This document shows, piece by piece, positions 33,655-55,335 of a stretch of DNA of 64,000 bases. The stretch is from positions 23,866,570 to 23,930,569 of the forward strand of contig OX459097.1 of assembly GCA_949775045.1 (NCBI GenBank), in the 5' to 3' direction. Position numbers and translations under genes: made by a program. The notes beneath the pieces are model-generated. The model was not told the origin of the DNA. It ran no database searches and saw only the letters and a list, made by a program, of their open reading frames with translations. Numbering within the stretch: the first letter of the stretch is position 1; every line of letters starts with the position of its first letter. This DNA is from Metridium senile. Lineage: Eukaryota; Cnidaria; Anthozoa; Actiniaria; Metridiidae.

Positions 33655-34340
33655 TAGGCAGTCTATAGACTGCAAAACAATCCCTACTTTTACGCAAAAA
33701 CTACGACGAAACGAGTTGAAGATTGAACTAATTTAGACTGCAAAACAATCCCTACTTTTACGCGAAAACTACGACGAAACGAGTTGAAGATTGAACTAAT
33801 TTAGACTGCAAAACAGTCCCTACTTTTACTCAAAAACTACGACGAAACGAGTTGAAGATTGAACTAATTTAGACTGCAAAACAGTCCCTACTTTTACACG
33901 AAAACTACGACGAAATTAGTTGAAGAGTTGAAATTCGAGTGAGGCGAGAGGGGTAGGGGAAAAAGTAGGGACTGTCGCCTTCCATGCATACAATTAAAAT
34001 CTGTACAGGCTACATGCTGGGCTCATTTCAAAAGCATATATCATTCACACCAAGATATCAAACGATGTTGAGCAGACAAACAGACATTTCCATTCATTTC
34101 AAGCCAGAAAAATACGTCGCGTCTGTTCCCTCTCGACTCATTCCCCGCATGGCCGTTAATCATTCTCCTTATTCTCGCGCGGCCAGAGTTTCGTCCGATC
34201 GAACTTCAACTCGTTTTGTCGTAGTTTTCGTGTAAAAGTAGGGACTGCTTTGCACTCTAAATTAGTTCAATCTTCAACTCGTATCTTTGTAGTTTTCGCG
34301 TAAAAGTAGGGACTGTTTTGCAGTCTAATAGTCTATGACT
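33655..34340. mobile_element. Foldback-type element with tandem-repeat arms
   Basis: The left arm is four 68-bp units (ACTGCAAAAC starts at 33669, 33737, 33805 and 33873) containing CTACGACGAAACGAGTTGAA. The right arm (about 34196-34340) is two inverted units. The 260-bp centre has no clear gene. Inverted arms built of tandem repeats resemble Foldback/Galileo elements. Confidence 0.8.
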
Positions 34341-34499
34341 GCATGTGGCTACAGTGAATATTAAACTATTTAGAAGTATGAGGGGAGGGGAAGAGAGGAG
34401 AGGGCTGGGCTAGGTCTGTCCACAAGCTAATGGAAATTTGGGCTTCCTGTGTTTCTATTGTTACACTCACTAACTCAACCCGATAGCGTAGTGGCTACT

Positions 34500-34850
34500 A
34501 GCCATATATTACGGTGGTCGAGAGCGGCAATAAAAAAGTCAAAATGAATAAAGTCAAAGTGAAAAAAGTCAAAGTGAATAAAGTCAAAATGAATAAAGTC
34601 AAAGTGAAAAAAGTCAAAGTGATTTAGGGCTATATGACAAATGAAAAATGAAAAAAATATGAAAAAGTCTAAAAGTCTAAAAGTGATTTAGGGCCGTATC
34701 ACAAAGTGAAGTTGTCTTTTTGACCTTTGCCATCCTCGCATCCAGCTTTCTGTCAAATTGTCACAGAACACTTTTGGACTTTTTGCTTTTGTCAGTTTGA
34801 CCTTTTTATTGCCACTCTCGGCCATCACGGTGGCCGAAAGCGACAGTAAA
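34500..34850. mobile_element. Inverted-repeat element with AAAGTCAAAGTGA repeats
   Basis: GTCGAGAGCGGCAATAAAAA at the left and its complement near 34800-34825 frame many short AAAGTCAAAATGAATA-type repeats. Confidence 0.65.
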
Positions 34851-34929
34851 AAAAGTCAAAGTCAGATTCAAAGGCGTTCCTTGCGCACCAAGGTCGCCAG
34901 TTATGATGATATCTTTGCCAAGAGTCAAA

Positions 34930-35135
34930 GCTTGACAGAACGTATGTTCGATTGCCTTATTGTTCGATTTCCGAACGTTCGATTGTGTTCGATTGCCTTA
35001 TTGCTCGATTTCGGAACGTTCGATTGTGTTCGATTGCTAAATTTTTACTGTGATTTCGATTGTGTCCGATTTCCGAACCAATCGACAATCAATCAATGTT
35101 CGATTGAGTTCGATTGCGGAACGTTCGATTGACTA
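34930..35135 (+). repeat. GTTCGATTG minisatellite
   Basis: Degenerate short repeats of TTCGATTG and GAACGTTCGATTG. It creates a 124-codon open frame (34758-35132) that I do not accept as a gene. Confidence 0.8.
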
Positions 35136-36360
35136 CGCCGGGCTTATAAGTTGTATTGCTTTTTGATATCAGTCAAATTGGGAGAGTTTTTTCGCATTCA
35201 AACAATATTGAACATCTATTCGTTTACAATATGCTAATTTGAAATTAACCCTAAAGCAAACAAAAAAATATATAAATTTCAATCACTCTTAAAGTTCTGT
35301 TTAACTTAAATGTGTAAATTGGAACGTAATTATACATCAATTTTTGACGTGATTCGAAAGGGTCCAAACGCACTTTTTACGGGCTTTATCGGAATATTCA
35401 CCAAAAACTGACATGTTCACTCGCATGTTCGGAGCGCTGTAGACATTTCACCATACTAAATTTGACAGATTGTTTTTAAAGAATCTTAATCTTAAAATCT
35501 TAATCTTAAAAGAACCATCTTAACTTATGGAAATAATGTTTGGCCTTTGCAGGACAAGAATAAACAAAACCCCGAAACTGCTTTCATCGCGCGCTTTCTC
35601 TGGCTGGAATTCGCCGATCCCGGTTTTTGACTATATCTCGGCGACAATTTATTAAAAAAAAAAATCAAACCCACCAGGTTTACTTACTCACTAATGCCTA
35701 TTTCTAGGCCAAATATAAAGAAAATTGATTTTTCTCTGTTGCCAGCGATTCGCGATTTGGTTCGTTATTAGTGGACCGTCCCTCTAAAGGAGGCTCGAAA
35801 TGGTTTTTTGAGCGCGCGCGCAATATCTTCAATTTTACAAGACCCCTCTGACGCGTACAAAATGTATTTTTATTAATAACAACACAATGAAATGGTAGAT
35901 TTTTTTTATTTTTTTGGTAATTTGTTCCAATTAATGTTTAGATTTAGTAGATCCATTTTAAGAAAAATCTGTAATGAAAAACCATTTATATCTAGAAAAA
36001 AATCATTTTTTTAATATTTTAAAGGTTTCGCATTACAGAGTTTTTTTATTTTTCTAGACTAGACATGTACAAGTTTAAAAAAACTTTCACCTCAAGGATT
36101 TGGAGATATCAGCTTTATAAAAGGAATTGATGGTCCTTTTTGCAGCGGCCTGCTGTTGTCATGACAACGTCAAACGCAATAATTTAAAAACAATTGATAT
36201 CCTAGATCCATAAGCTTTAAAATGATATATCGGTTGACTATGTAGTTTCACAATAATGCTGCATAATATGCAATATAAAGTAGGTATATAGATATATACA
36301 AAAAAACATTTCGAGCCTCCTTAAGACTGCTAAACTAATTAAACTTAGAGTTATATCTTT
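35136..36360. other. Intergenic, no gene recognised
   Basis: AT-rich sequence without convincing open frames. Short runs of repeats (TCTTAATCTTAAAA near 35490) only. Confidence 0.5.
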
Positions 36361-36365
36361 CTACT

Positions 36366-36670
36366 CCCTTTGTCCAAGTGGTAGGGGTGATCGGTGGAGG
36401 TTTTGATAACGACCCCTAAAACTGGTACGCACAGATTAAGATAACTGTTAAAACATTGTGGATTTCCACCCCTAAAAGCAGGTACAGCTGGTGTGATGTC
36501 CTTGGCAGCCAAGGTTACTTTTAGACACAGAGCAGAATAAAAATGACCATTACAGATTTGGAGTCATGTTACGTAATTGATTTTCCAGTCAGAACCTTAA
36601 AGGACTGACCATAAAAGGTGCGCACAGGAAATATTTTTAACTGAACCCAGATTACCACTAACACTTGGAC
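36366..36670. mobile_element. TTTGTCCAAG MITE, near-complete copy
   Basis: Left end CTTTGTCCAAGTGGTAGGGG, right end CACTTGGACAAAG, about 305 bp. Its right half is duplicated with the following sequence at 37095-37180. Same family at 17256-17400 and 63620-63925. Confidence 0.8.
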
Positions 36671-37450
36671 AAAGCGAATATCCCCAAGGAGTTTTAACTG
36701 GTCGAAGAAAATCCTATTAATGAAGGATTAGTCTATAATGTGGAAGACTGTTGTCTGGATCTTTATTCAGCTCGTGAGGTTAGTTTTTGGTTTACAAGGT
36801 TTTGCTGATGAAGTTCTAAGCTAGTTGTGTACTTTACAAGACAGTTACCTTTTTTTATACTGAGTATTACTCATCATTATTTGACATTTGATTGGGTATC
36901 AGGGCCGTGGCAAGGGGTTGAATTCAGTAAAAACCCGCGTATAAAAACCTAGTTTAAGATAGCCTCCATATAAGTTCTTATATGAATGGCGCTTATAGCC
37001 TGCGTAGCCTGGCTCTCTGGGGGAAAGGGGAAGGGGGGAGAGAATCCTTCCCTTCCCCCTCCCCTCCTCCTCTCCCCAATTCCCCAGGGCCAGCTATATG
37101 ACCCTTACAGATTTGGAGTCATGTTACGTAACTGATTTTCGAGTCAGAACCTTAAAGGACTGACCATAAAAGGCGCGCACAGGAAAGGGAAGGCTGTTGT
37201 CTGGACTTTATTCATCTTGTGAGGTTAGTTGCTGCTTTACAAGGTTTTGCTCATGCAGTTCTAGTTGTGTACTTTACAAGACGGTTACCTTTTTTACACT
37301 GAGCTATAGTAACTAGCTTGTTATTTGACATTTGATCATTATCAGGCAAGAAGCAAGGCAAATATATCTGGGGTTGAATACAGCAAAAACCCGCGTATAA
37401 AAACCTAGTTTAGATAGCCTCCATATAAGTTCTTATATGAATGGCGCTTA
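36540..37450 (+). repeat. Direct duplication of ~400 bp (two diverged copies)
   Basis: 36545-37000 and 37095-37450 share in order CATGTTACGTAA, GCGCACAGGAAA, CTGTTGTCTGGA, TACAAGGTTTTGCT, GTTGTGTACTTTACAAGAC and ACCCGCGTATAAAAACCTAG. Between them, 37010-37085 is GGGGAAGGGG and CCTCCCC-rich. Confidence 0.75.
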
Positions 37451-38333
37451 CTGTGAATTAAGGCTTCTAGGTTCATAATTTTTGTTCAAAACAATAATGT
37501 ATTCTTGGCTTTCACCTCCGGAGAGGTTCTTTTTCAACCATGGAATTAAGTCTTAAATGTGATTTTCTGAACGACAGCTGATAGATAGATATCTTTGCAA
37601 AGTTTCAGGATGATAGTTTATTGTTCGACCGAGATATAAGCGACTGAGTGTGCGTCATATTTACAGTGAAATGTATGGCGCCCCTCAGAGGAAATCCAAC
37701 ATGGCGGCCAAATTAATTACCGGGTTTACCAAAAGCCCACAATTTTCAAGAATAATGACCAAAATGTTTTTAATTTGCCTAGATATTCACTTATTTACCA
37801 TGTTGGTTTATATCAAACGATCGAAACGGCAAAATCGGCCCGAAATAATGAACAAATTTCATTCCTCCAAACGCGTGACAAGTGCTACGTGACTTAAATT
37901 ACTGCACTGATATCTCTTGAAAGTAAACCGATAAAATGTGGTACAGAGAATCTCTCATGCATGGGACTGTAAACGATATCGAAAGCACAACTTCATGGAG
38001 CCCAAAGTTTAAAAGTTAATATTTCGATGAGGTCACGTGAAAGCCGGGTAACAACAAACCCTGGGCTAGGGCCATGGCCTAGGCCATGGCCTACCCTATG
38101 GCCTACCCTATGGCCTACCCTTTTTTCATTTTTTATATTTTCATAGTATAAATTCTTGCATAATCTCCTCTTTTCTTACTAAAAATCGAGAATTTCAGGC
38201 CATGTTTGTTTGATTTATTAAAAACTTTTCGATTGGGTTACCTGTGTTTTTATATGGCTTCCTTGACATGCCTGTACTTGCCTTCCTTTGTTAAATTTAT
38301 GCATTTATCACTTCTTTTCTTACTTAGAGCATT

Positions 38334-38476
38334 AGAGTACAAACACTAAAAGTGTGCAATACTTTGTACTATTTACCACTAAATAGTGTTGATTAAACAA
38401 TAGAGAACAAAAGAATTTGCATAATTTAGCAGTATTTAGTGGTATTTATGTTGCACACTTTTAGTGTTTGTACTCT
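38334..38476. mobile_element. 143-bp MITE (AGAGTACAAACACT family), nested
   Basis: The ends AGAGTACAAACACTAAAAGT and its complement. A second copy is at 54909-55054; diverged relatives near 40365-40480 and 44200-44290. Confidence 0.8.
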
Positions 38477-38509
38477 ATATTCACTGTAAAAGTGTTCAAT
38501 TACTAAAGG

Positions 38510-39838
38510 CAGGGCTTAAAATAACGGCCGGACATCGGACAATGTCCGGCCAAAATTGAGTGATGTCCGGCCAAATTTCGAGTACGCCGGTCATCGTGAC
38601 CGGCTAGAAATTTAAATTTAAGTTTTTATTACATTTAAGAAGATTTTGACTAGATTATTCCAATGTTTTTTTTCGTTTTTAAGTGTAAATATCTCCGTTT
38701 AAATACAGTACAAATTCAACTACAAGCTCGTCAGCCGCCATTTAATGTCCACCTCGTTTTCGTGTTAGATTCGTTGTTGCCTAGTAACGTTTGTTTTGTA
38801 AATGTCACGTAATCGTCAAGGCGCCCCCGACTTCGCTGATAACCTGTAGTAGTAGTTAGTAAATAGAACATATTGCTTGGCTAAAAGAAGAAATTCAAGG
38901 AAAATAATGTGCTTTATTTCAATTTACCAGCATTTTACTGCGGTTTTCGACTTTCTGCGAACTCAGACATTTCAACTGCTCGTTGTGAAATACGTATTTA
39001 GCTGCCGTCAATCAAGGATTTAAAAGGTACCGACTAATTAGTTTTGATTGACGGCAGCTAAAAACGTGTTTCGCAATAAGCCGTGGGAATGTCTGAGTTC
39101 GCAGAAAGTGGAAAACCGCAGTAATAAATCAATAGTTACAATTATGTGGATAATTCAGATACAAATATTTGAAAACTAACGATTTCTCAGAATTTTGTCT
39201 CGTCGCCCGGTACAAAAGAAGAGGAAAATGTACAAACAACGCACCGGAAAACGTGCTAAACCAAGAGTGCTTATAGATCATCCCGTATCAGAGGCGGAAT
39301 CTACAACAGACGAAGAAAGCACTGATACTGAGAGGGACATTATTCCCGAGCTCCAGGAACTAGATTAAACTACCAAAATTAATGTTAATGTTATTTGTTA
39401 TGTTTTGTTATATTTAATAAGAGCTATATTGACGCACGTCGCTACAGTTTGATTCGTTAATCAATCATCAGTGTATGTCTCATATCGCGTTGTAACGCGA
39501 CATATATCTCAGCATGATTATTTATTTTTTCTAAAGATAAAGTATTTCTCTTGTTAAAGTTTTTAAAATGTAGATTTTTCATGATCTTGGGAACAAGGTC
39601 TTCATTTTCCGACGCCACAGATGCGCGTTTCTGTAGCTGGAAACAATTAATTAACTTGTAATAACTTGTAATAAATCAGTTATTTGGTCCTGTATAAACT
39701 AGTTCGTATTTTATTTTATTTTTTTTATTAATTAAAAAAAAAATTTTTTGTCCGGCCAAGATCGGCAGATGTCCGAGCTAAAATCAATCACGCCGGTCAT
39801 CATGTCCGGCAACTGGCCGTCCGTTATTTTAAGCCCTG
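38510..39838. mobile_element. hAT-like element, 1.3 kb, nested in the MULE-like element
   Basis: The ends are CAGGGCTTAAAATAACGG and CCGTTATTTTAAGCCCTG, with GACATCGGACAATGTCCGG subterminal repeats on both sides. AAAGG flanks both ends. Inside are a near-palindrome at about 38935-39135 (AGCTGCCGTCAATCAA in both arms) and a short open frame (39180-39368). Confidence 0.7.
39183..39368 (+). pseudogene. Short C-terminal-like open frame inside the hAT-like element
   Basis: After a possible acceptor (TTTCTCAG ending about 39190) the frame reads LSRRPVQKKRKMYKQRTG, then AKPRVLIDHPVSEAE, then an acidic Asp/Glu/Thr-rich end (ELQELD, stop at 39366-39368). It could be a last exon of a transposon-encoded or captured protein. 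I do not recognise it. Confidence 0.3.
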
Positions 39839-40209
39839 AAAGGATATAGGTGGGTGTTTACAAGTGTTTTTGTATTTCTTGCTAATTTGCCAACAATGCC
39901 TCTATTATAATATTCTATAATCTGCTGAATTTAATAAAATTAACAATAACAAATAAACAATCAGGCTGTTTTAAAAAATGTTGTATGTATAATGTTCAAA
40001 TATGTTTTATTTACTGAAAAAAATGTAATATCGGTTTTAAATTTATGAAAAGTTATATTATTTCAAATTGATGATAAGTTGTATTCTAATTTTTCTTAGA
40101 TTTTAATTTTTTCATATCAAAAAAGCGTTGTTGAAATTACTGATATTGACACTATATAAGATACAACTTATTTTTATTACTGATATTTTATGTTTTTGTC
40201 ATTAGAATG

Positions 40210-40480
40210 AAGACATTCACCTGTGAAACAAAATTAAATAGTCAAGGTGTAATAGTCAAATAGACACAAAAGAAAACAATGGAGTTAGAGACTAGTAAGG
40301 TGTATTAGTCTAACATCTATTTCACGGGCTTAGTGTCTTCACTCTATTGTTTAATGACTGAATATCACAAACACTAAAAGCGTGCGAAACATATCACTAC
40401 ATAGTACTAATTACACAATAGAAAACAATATAATTAGCATAAAATATCACTATGTAGTACTATATTTGTTGCACCCGATG
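40210..40480. mobile_element. Two diverged MITE fragments within the MULE-like element
   Basis: About 40215-40335 is related to the CCCGTGAAACA family (50883-51125); 40365-40480 to the CAAACACTAAAAG family (38334-38476). Confidence 0.55.
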
Positions 40481-41294
40481 ACTTCTGTATCACTAAATTC
40501 TGCAAGAAAAAGGAGTATTTTTTAAAAAATAATGACCAGAAACTAAACAAATTATAATCAAGAATAGATAATGATTGAATTCAATCTGAAAAATTCAAAG
40601 ATTGAACCAGATTGATATGGATTGCGAACTTACCATCTCTATCTCCACCGCTCTCCGCCATATTGATAGTTGCGAAAGCATGGAAAAGAAGGCATGCAAG
40701 TACAGGCATGTTAAGGAAGCCATTTAAAAACACAGGGAACCCAATCGAAAAGTTTTTTATAAATCAAACATGGCCGAACTGAAATTTTCGATTTTTAGTA
40801 AGAAAAGAGGAATTTATGCAAGAATTTATACTATGAAAATGTAAAACATGAAAAAAGGGTAGGCCATAGGGTAGGCCATGGGGTAGGCCATAGGGTAGGC
40901 CATGGCCTAGGCCATGGCCCTAGCCCAGGGTTTGTTGCTACCCCGTGAAAGCCCGGCAAGAATAGGACACTCACACATATTAAGGGCATAATTTATATTC
41001 AGAGGGAAAGATACTTTCAAATGAAAAAAATTAACTCGAAAAGGGGATACAGATTTTTAAAGGAAGGAAATTAACGCGATCGAGCCAAATAACAAATAGA
41101 ATGTTGCAAAGTTGTTTGACGTGGAATAACATGAAACGTGATATCCATCACTGTACATGTCAAGACCTGCCTTGGGCCCTGAAGTCGCCGTAACTTAAGG
41201 CGTGTGACTAAATGTGACACGGCATAATTTTATTTTAGGCGATTTTAGACTCTACGCCATATTAGAAGAAAACGTTTTCTAAAATTGGCTACGT

Positions 41295-41575
41295 CGGTGA
41301 TTGACACACCTATTTCAATTAACGTTGTCCATCTGGAATGGTCGATCTGAGACCGATAGGAATTGTGGAAGCTCGTTAAACTGCAAATACACCATTATTA
41401 TCACGCTCGAATATTAATGTTTACTTCTGAAATACTATTATCCATAATTCAGCACCATTTAAGTGTGATTAAAACAACACATTTGGAATTTAATGAACTC
41501 CCACAATTCCTATCGGTCTCAGATCAACCATTCCAGATGGACAACGTTAATTGAAATAGGTGTATCAACGATAGG
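41295..41575. mobile_element. Inverted-repeat element, arms ~75 bp
   Basis: The left arm includes CCATCTGGAATGGTCGATCT; the right arm is its inverted copy ending ACGTTAATTGAAATAGGTGT. It abuts a fragment of the ~112-bp satellite (41567-41660). Confidence 0.8.
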
Positions 41576-41660
41576 TAATAGAATGAAAGTGGAACACCGA
41601 AAAAAATGTTAACTTAACTTTACTTAAATGGGAACTAGGGAGTAAACTAGTATAGGCTGC

Positions 41661-43900
41661 GTGGGCTAAAGTCTGTGGTTGGGGGCGGCCCCCCTGACCC
41701 CTCCGCCCGCTACGGGCCTGAAACATCTGTCACTCATTCTAAGTTATTTCTTGAATAGTTTGTGTGGTCAGGCACAACGTGTTACTGGTATATGAACTAA
41801 ATATAATAGATGACAAGTTATTGTTACGAAACTACGAATCATAATTAGAAATAAGAGAAATACTCTTAGTTGAAAGTAACCTAGAATCTCTGAATGTTGT
41901 GTATTACAAAACAGTGGAACGGTGTTTCTATGCATGAGGCTCATTCAGCTCTTATCGGGGGAGGCGAGACCCCAAAAATACCGCGATATCGCATAACAAA
42001 AATGAAAAATACCGCAATACAACAACAAAAACACATCACAAATTTACAATACACATGTAATACACTCCAAAGAATGCTTTTCGACTAAATATAAAAGAAA
42101 CGAAATAAAACTAGACTGGTGAGTGGCTAACAGCATACGTTTTCAGCAAACTATTAGACCCTAGTACACATAATACAATTGCTGTCAGTCGGGACCTTTG
42201 AGTCTTTTTAAAAACACGTGTATCATCGGGGGTGGAGTCGGGGGAGTCGGGGGGGAGATAACACAAGTTTTAGGGGTATCGGGCCATACCTCAATTCCAT
42301 GATTAAATTGATTAATTTTTGTATACCGCGACTTAGAAAACGAAAATACCGTGTATCGCTGACTTCTGAGTGTATTTTATTTACCGCGATACCGAGCAAA
42401 AACTAGCAGAAAACCGTACCGTGTTCCCTCTCCTTATCTTCAACTTATTAAATTGTTAAACACTTGTTTACGGTATCGCGCTCTCCGTAAGGTCAACTGA
42501 TAACATGATAATGTCATGTTGACTAAAAAAACTGTGTTTTAAAATGACGAATTGATGACCGAAAACAGTGTTATTTTCCTCTGTTAACAACCCCTACTAG
42601 CTACTGGCAATGATTTAAGAATTGTGTGTCGCCCGAGGGGCGAAGATACTCCACTCTGTCACTGCCTCGTGCGATGACCATCTCCTCGGCTAGAGGTCAC
42701 GTCTGCTTACATTCTAAGGTGGACGTAAAAGATTATATTGTGCTGTTCGCAAAGAGTGGATCGAGTTGCTTTTTGAGATTCTTCAGCCTTTGGCCAGAGT
42801 CCAAAGCAAAGCTCCAAAAATAGTTGGGTCACACGTTGATATAACACAGAAGACTTGTTTTTTGTTTTGTTTTAATTTAAAATACCAATTTTAAGTTGGT
42901 AGAATTTTGGATAGTTAGCTCTTGATAGCTCACGGCATTTAAAAGTGGAAATTTCTGAAATTTTTATAGTTTTTTTTTTTGTGACGAACTCTTTTGACTT
43001 CTAAGATATTTATCTCTATCGGCCAATACTGCTTACACTTACCTAGAGGTCGCTAGCTATTGTCGACGCTAGCTATTGTCGAAAACAAGATATCACGTTT
43101 CAAGAGCGCTCTTTGCTCTGTTGGCTGCGATCTTTTACCAGGTAGGAAATATTATAACTCTTTAACACTCTTATAACACAAATTTAATGAGAATTTGACA
43201 ACAGAAATCTGATGTCTGTGATGAGTATGAGGCGTAGATTCGTCCTGATTTGCATACGTTTTAACTTGAATTCTTCTCGGCCAAATCAGTTCATTTTTTT
43301 GGGACTATTTTAGTAAAATATGAAAGAACTAACGTTGGACTTTCATAAGCACTCTACAATATTCGCGTCCGATCTGTATGAGTTATACAGTGGCCCTTCT
43401 ATGTGGCTGAGACAACAGCTACAACGTGGAAAATACATTGGGACATTATCTGCTTTCTTTTTACTTTAAAATCTCTAAAGTATTTCCGTTTCCGCGTCTA
43501 GCTGAATCGATGTTGAGTTTTGTAAATGTAAAATTGTTGTCATTTGGAAGACCATTCAACATTGCTCTGTGGAAAGAGAGGTTTGCAAATCAAATTGATA
43601 CATTTTGTATATTTTTTAAAGCTCAAACAAACACGTTCATACAAATTTTATGAAACAATGTCCCAAACATTTTGAACATCAGGGTCGTGGAGTGGTAATT
43701 TATATTTAGCTTGTACTAGATACAACGGACCTTTTAAGCAAATAGAACAGATTTCGTATAAATAAGTGAAACGTTCAGTGCCGTCACGTAAAACAGTAAA
43801 TAATGGCAACTTAATTAACTTTACTGACGTTTCGAGCTTTAGCCCTTCGTCGGAGTAAAATATATATATTATGTGTAGATTATCTTTAGATATTAAGTGT
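41661..43900. other. Intergenic, no coding gene recognised
   Basis: Mostly unique sequence. A hairpin block of the 112-bp family (CTGACGTTTCGAGCTTTAGC) lies at 43824-43855. A CAG|GTAGG donor-like site at about 43139 could close a non-coding 5' exon of the downstream choline transporter gene, but nothing proves it. Confidence 0.4.
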
Positions 43901-43910
43901 TATCCTCTTT

Positions 43911-44062
43911 AAATAAAGTATTCTATTCTATTCTATTCTATTCTATTCTATTCTATTCTATTCTATTCTATTCTATTCTATTCTATCCCATTCTATTCTA
44001 TTCTATTCTATTCTATTCTATTCTATTCTATTCTATTCTATTCTATTCTATTCTATTCTATA
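43911..44062 (+). repeat. (ATTCT)n pentanucleotide microsatellite
   Basis: About 30 near-perfect ATTCT units with one CCCATT interruption. Confidence 0.95.
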
Positions 44063-44324
44063 TAGTGGCTATAAGTAAGGAATTCCTTCCACAAGCCACA
44101 CCACAGGAAATGTTTCTGGTCGAGTTGGCTCAACTCAACGCCCCTCATGTACCATCTTGTAACAAGAATGGGCATGCATAGAAAGTATATCCGTGAAACA
44201 TTAGTAAATACTCAATAGTACTGTTTGCTAATTCTATTGTTTTTTATTGTTTAATTAGCACTATTTTGTACTTTTTAGTTTTGTATTTCACAGTTGTATC
44301 GTCTGCATTCTTTTAATTTAATTT

Positions 44325-44777
44325 TACGGTGGCCCATATACGCAATGCTTGAATATATATTTTTGGGCACAAGTATGTTATAAATGAATAAAATGTTACT
44401 TCTTAGTGCACAAATATATATATTTTTAAATGAAATATATTTTTAAACGCATAAACATATTTCTCAATACACAAAAGTTACTCACAGTACACGAATATAT
44501 TTTCTCAATACACAAACGTTACTCACAGTACACAAATATATTTTCTCAATACACAAAAGTTACTCACAGTACACAAATATATTTTCTCAATACACAAAAG
44601 TTAAGACTCGCAGTACAATAGATGGGTTCACACTAGCGATCTAAAGTAGGTCTAAAGTATACTTTGGTTATACTTGTAGTGTGAACGGTCTCTGGCCATC
44701 TCAAGTAATATACTTTGTCGTTATGGTTTTGGTGCCCAAAAATATATATTCAAGCATTGCGTATATGGGCCACCGTA
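44325..44777. mobile_element. 453-bp inverted-repeat element with TAATTT duplication
   Basis: The ends are TACGGTGGCCCATATACGCA and its complement, flanked by TAATTT on both sides (44319-44324, 44778-44783). The centre contains a fourfold TTTTCTCAATACACAAA-type minisatellite (44460-44605). Confidence 0.8.
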
Positions 44778-44783
44778 TAATTT

Positions 44784-44937
44784 AGGTGGACGTACAGTGA
44801 CGTATTTTGTTATGGTTTTGCCAACCAAACATTGTTATTAGAACAAAGAAAATTAACAAATCTATTGTTAAAATGGTTGTCAAATTAGCATCACAATACC
44901 AACACTTGTAAACACTACGCTCACCTATTTCTTCTAT
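44784..44937 (-). mobile_element. ATAGGTG-family element just upstream of the choline transporter
   Basis: Reverse copy of the unit at 15711-16155, from AGGTGGACGTACAGTGACG to CGCTCACCTAT. It ends about 24 bp before the start codon and may supply part of the leader or its acceptor region. Confidence 0.85.
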
Positions 44938-44960
44938 TTCTTTTTAGTATCTAGAGCACA

Positions 44961-54487
<9,527 letters not shown>

Positions 54488-54796
54488 ATGAATTAAAGCT
54501 AGCTTAATGACGTCACAAAAATGGAGAAAAAAGCCTAACTCGGACAAACAAACTTTGATTTAACTTTCAGCAGACTATTTTCAATGCCGATCAAAGCAAA
54601 TCTTTGTTTAATCACGTTGTTATTCTAATTTCAGCAGGAAATGATAAGATCGGTTCATATATTGCTCAACACAGAAAAACTGAACACAATGTTTGTCCGA
54701 GTCTTGAAACTATTTTTAGCATTCATGCGCTGCGCTATTTAAGCTAGCTTAATGACATTTATAACTAATGGCATGACTTGCTAGGCATAAGCATAA

Positions 54797-55054
54797 GCAA
54801 CATACGCAGACTCAGTTGGGCTTTGCTCATTAGCTGCACTTTGTCTTTTCTCACACCTTGTCGAGAAATGCTTTACTGAGTCTGCTTATGTTGCTTATTC
54901 TTATGTCACTAGAGTGCAAACACTAAAAGTGTGCAACATAAATACCACTAAATACTGCTAAATTATGCTAATTCTATTGTTCTCTATTGTTTAATCAACA
55001 CTATTTAGTGGTAAATAGTGAAAAGTATTGCACACTTTTAGTGTTTGTACTCTA
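54797..55054. mobile_element. Two adjacent MITEs downstream of the choline transporter
   Basis: 54797-54895: AGCAACATACGCAGACTCAG arms (second copy near 51490). 54909-55054: CTAGAGTGCAAACACTAAAA arms, the same family as 38334-38476. No AATAAA is evident close after the stop at 54487. Confidence 0.8.
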
Positions 55055-55335
55055 GTGTGAACAAGGCTTTAGCTGTTAGTGAAACTGGTAATTTAAACAA
55101 CATATAAAAGAGTGTTACGGAGTAAAATGGTAACATGCGAAGACCAGTAGTTTGTTCAATCGACACAACTGCTATAGTATATATAAACACTATAGTATGT
55201 CAAGCAAAGTTCGTTGTTTACTTGTAATGCTAGATAAAGATCAAACTGACAGGTGGTTTCTTATATAGCCTACCATGACACATCCATTTTGACCATTTTT
55301 ACTATTTTTACTATTTTTACTCACAGCAAGAAGCA

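Larger units (their letters stand above)
38046..40943. mobile_element. MULE-like DNA transposon, 2.9 kb, with nested insertions
   Basis: Long terminal inverted repeats of about 245 bp (38046-38290 and about 40690-40943) begin GGGTAACAACAAACCCTGGG and include tandem GGCCATGGCCTA / CCTATGGCCTA blocks. Both sides are flanked by CGTGAAAGCC (38036-38045, 40944-40953), a 9-10-bp target duplication. Long arms plus a duplication of this size point to the Mutator superfamily. No transposase is seen; the interior holds several nested MITEs and a hAT-like element. Confidence 0.8.

Noticed and set aside
34758..35132. 124-codon open frame with a hydrophobic start
   Set aside because: The first part overlaps an inverted-repeat element and the rest is GTTCGATTG minisatellite; no splice or homology support.
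37650..37892. 80-codon open frame
   Set aside because: No homology I recognise, no splice context, and it lies in repeat-rich intergenic DNA; chance is likely.
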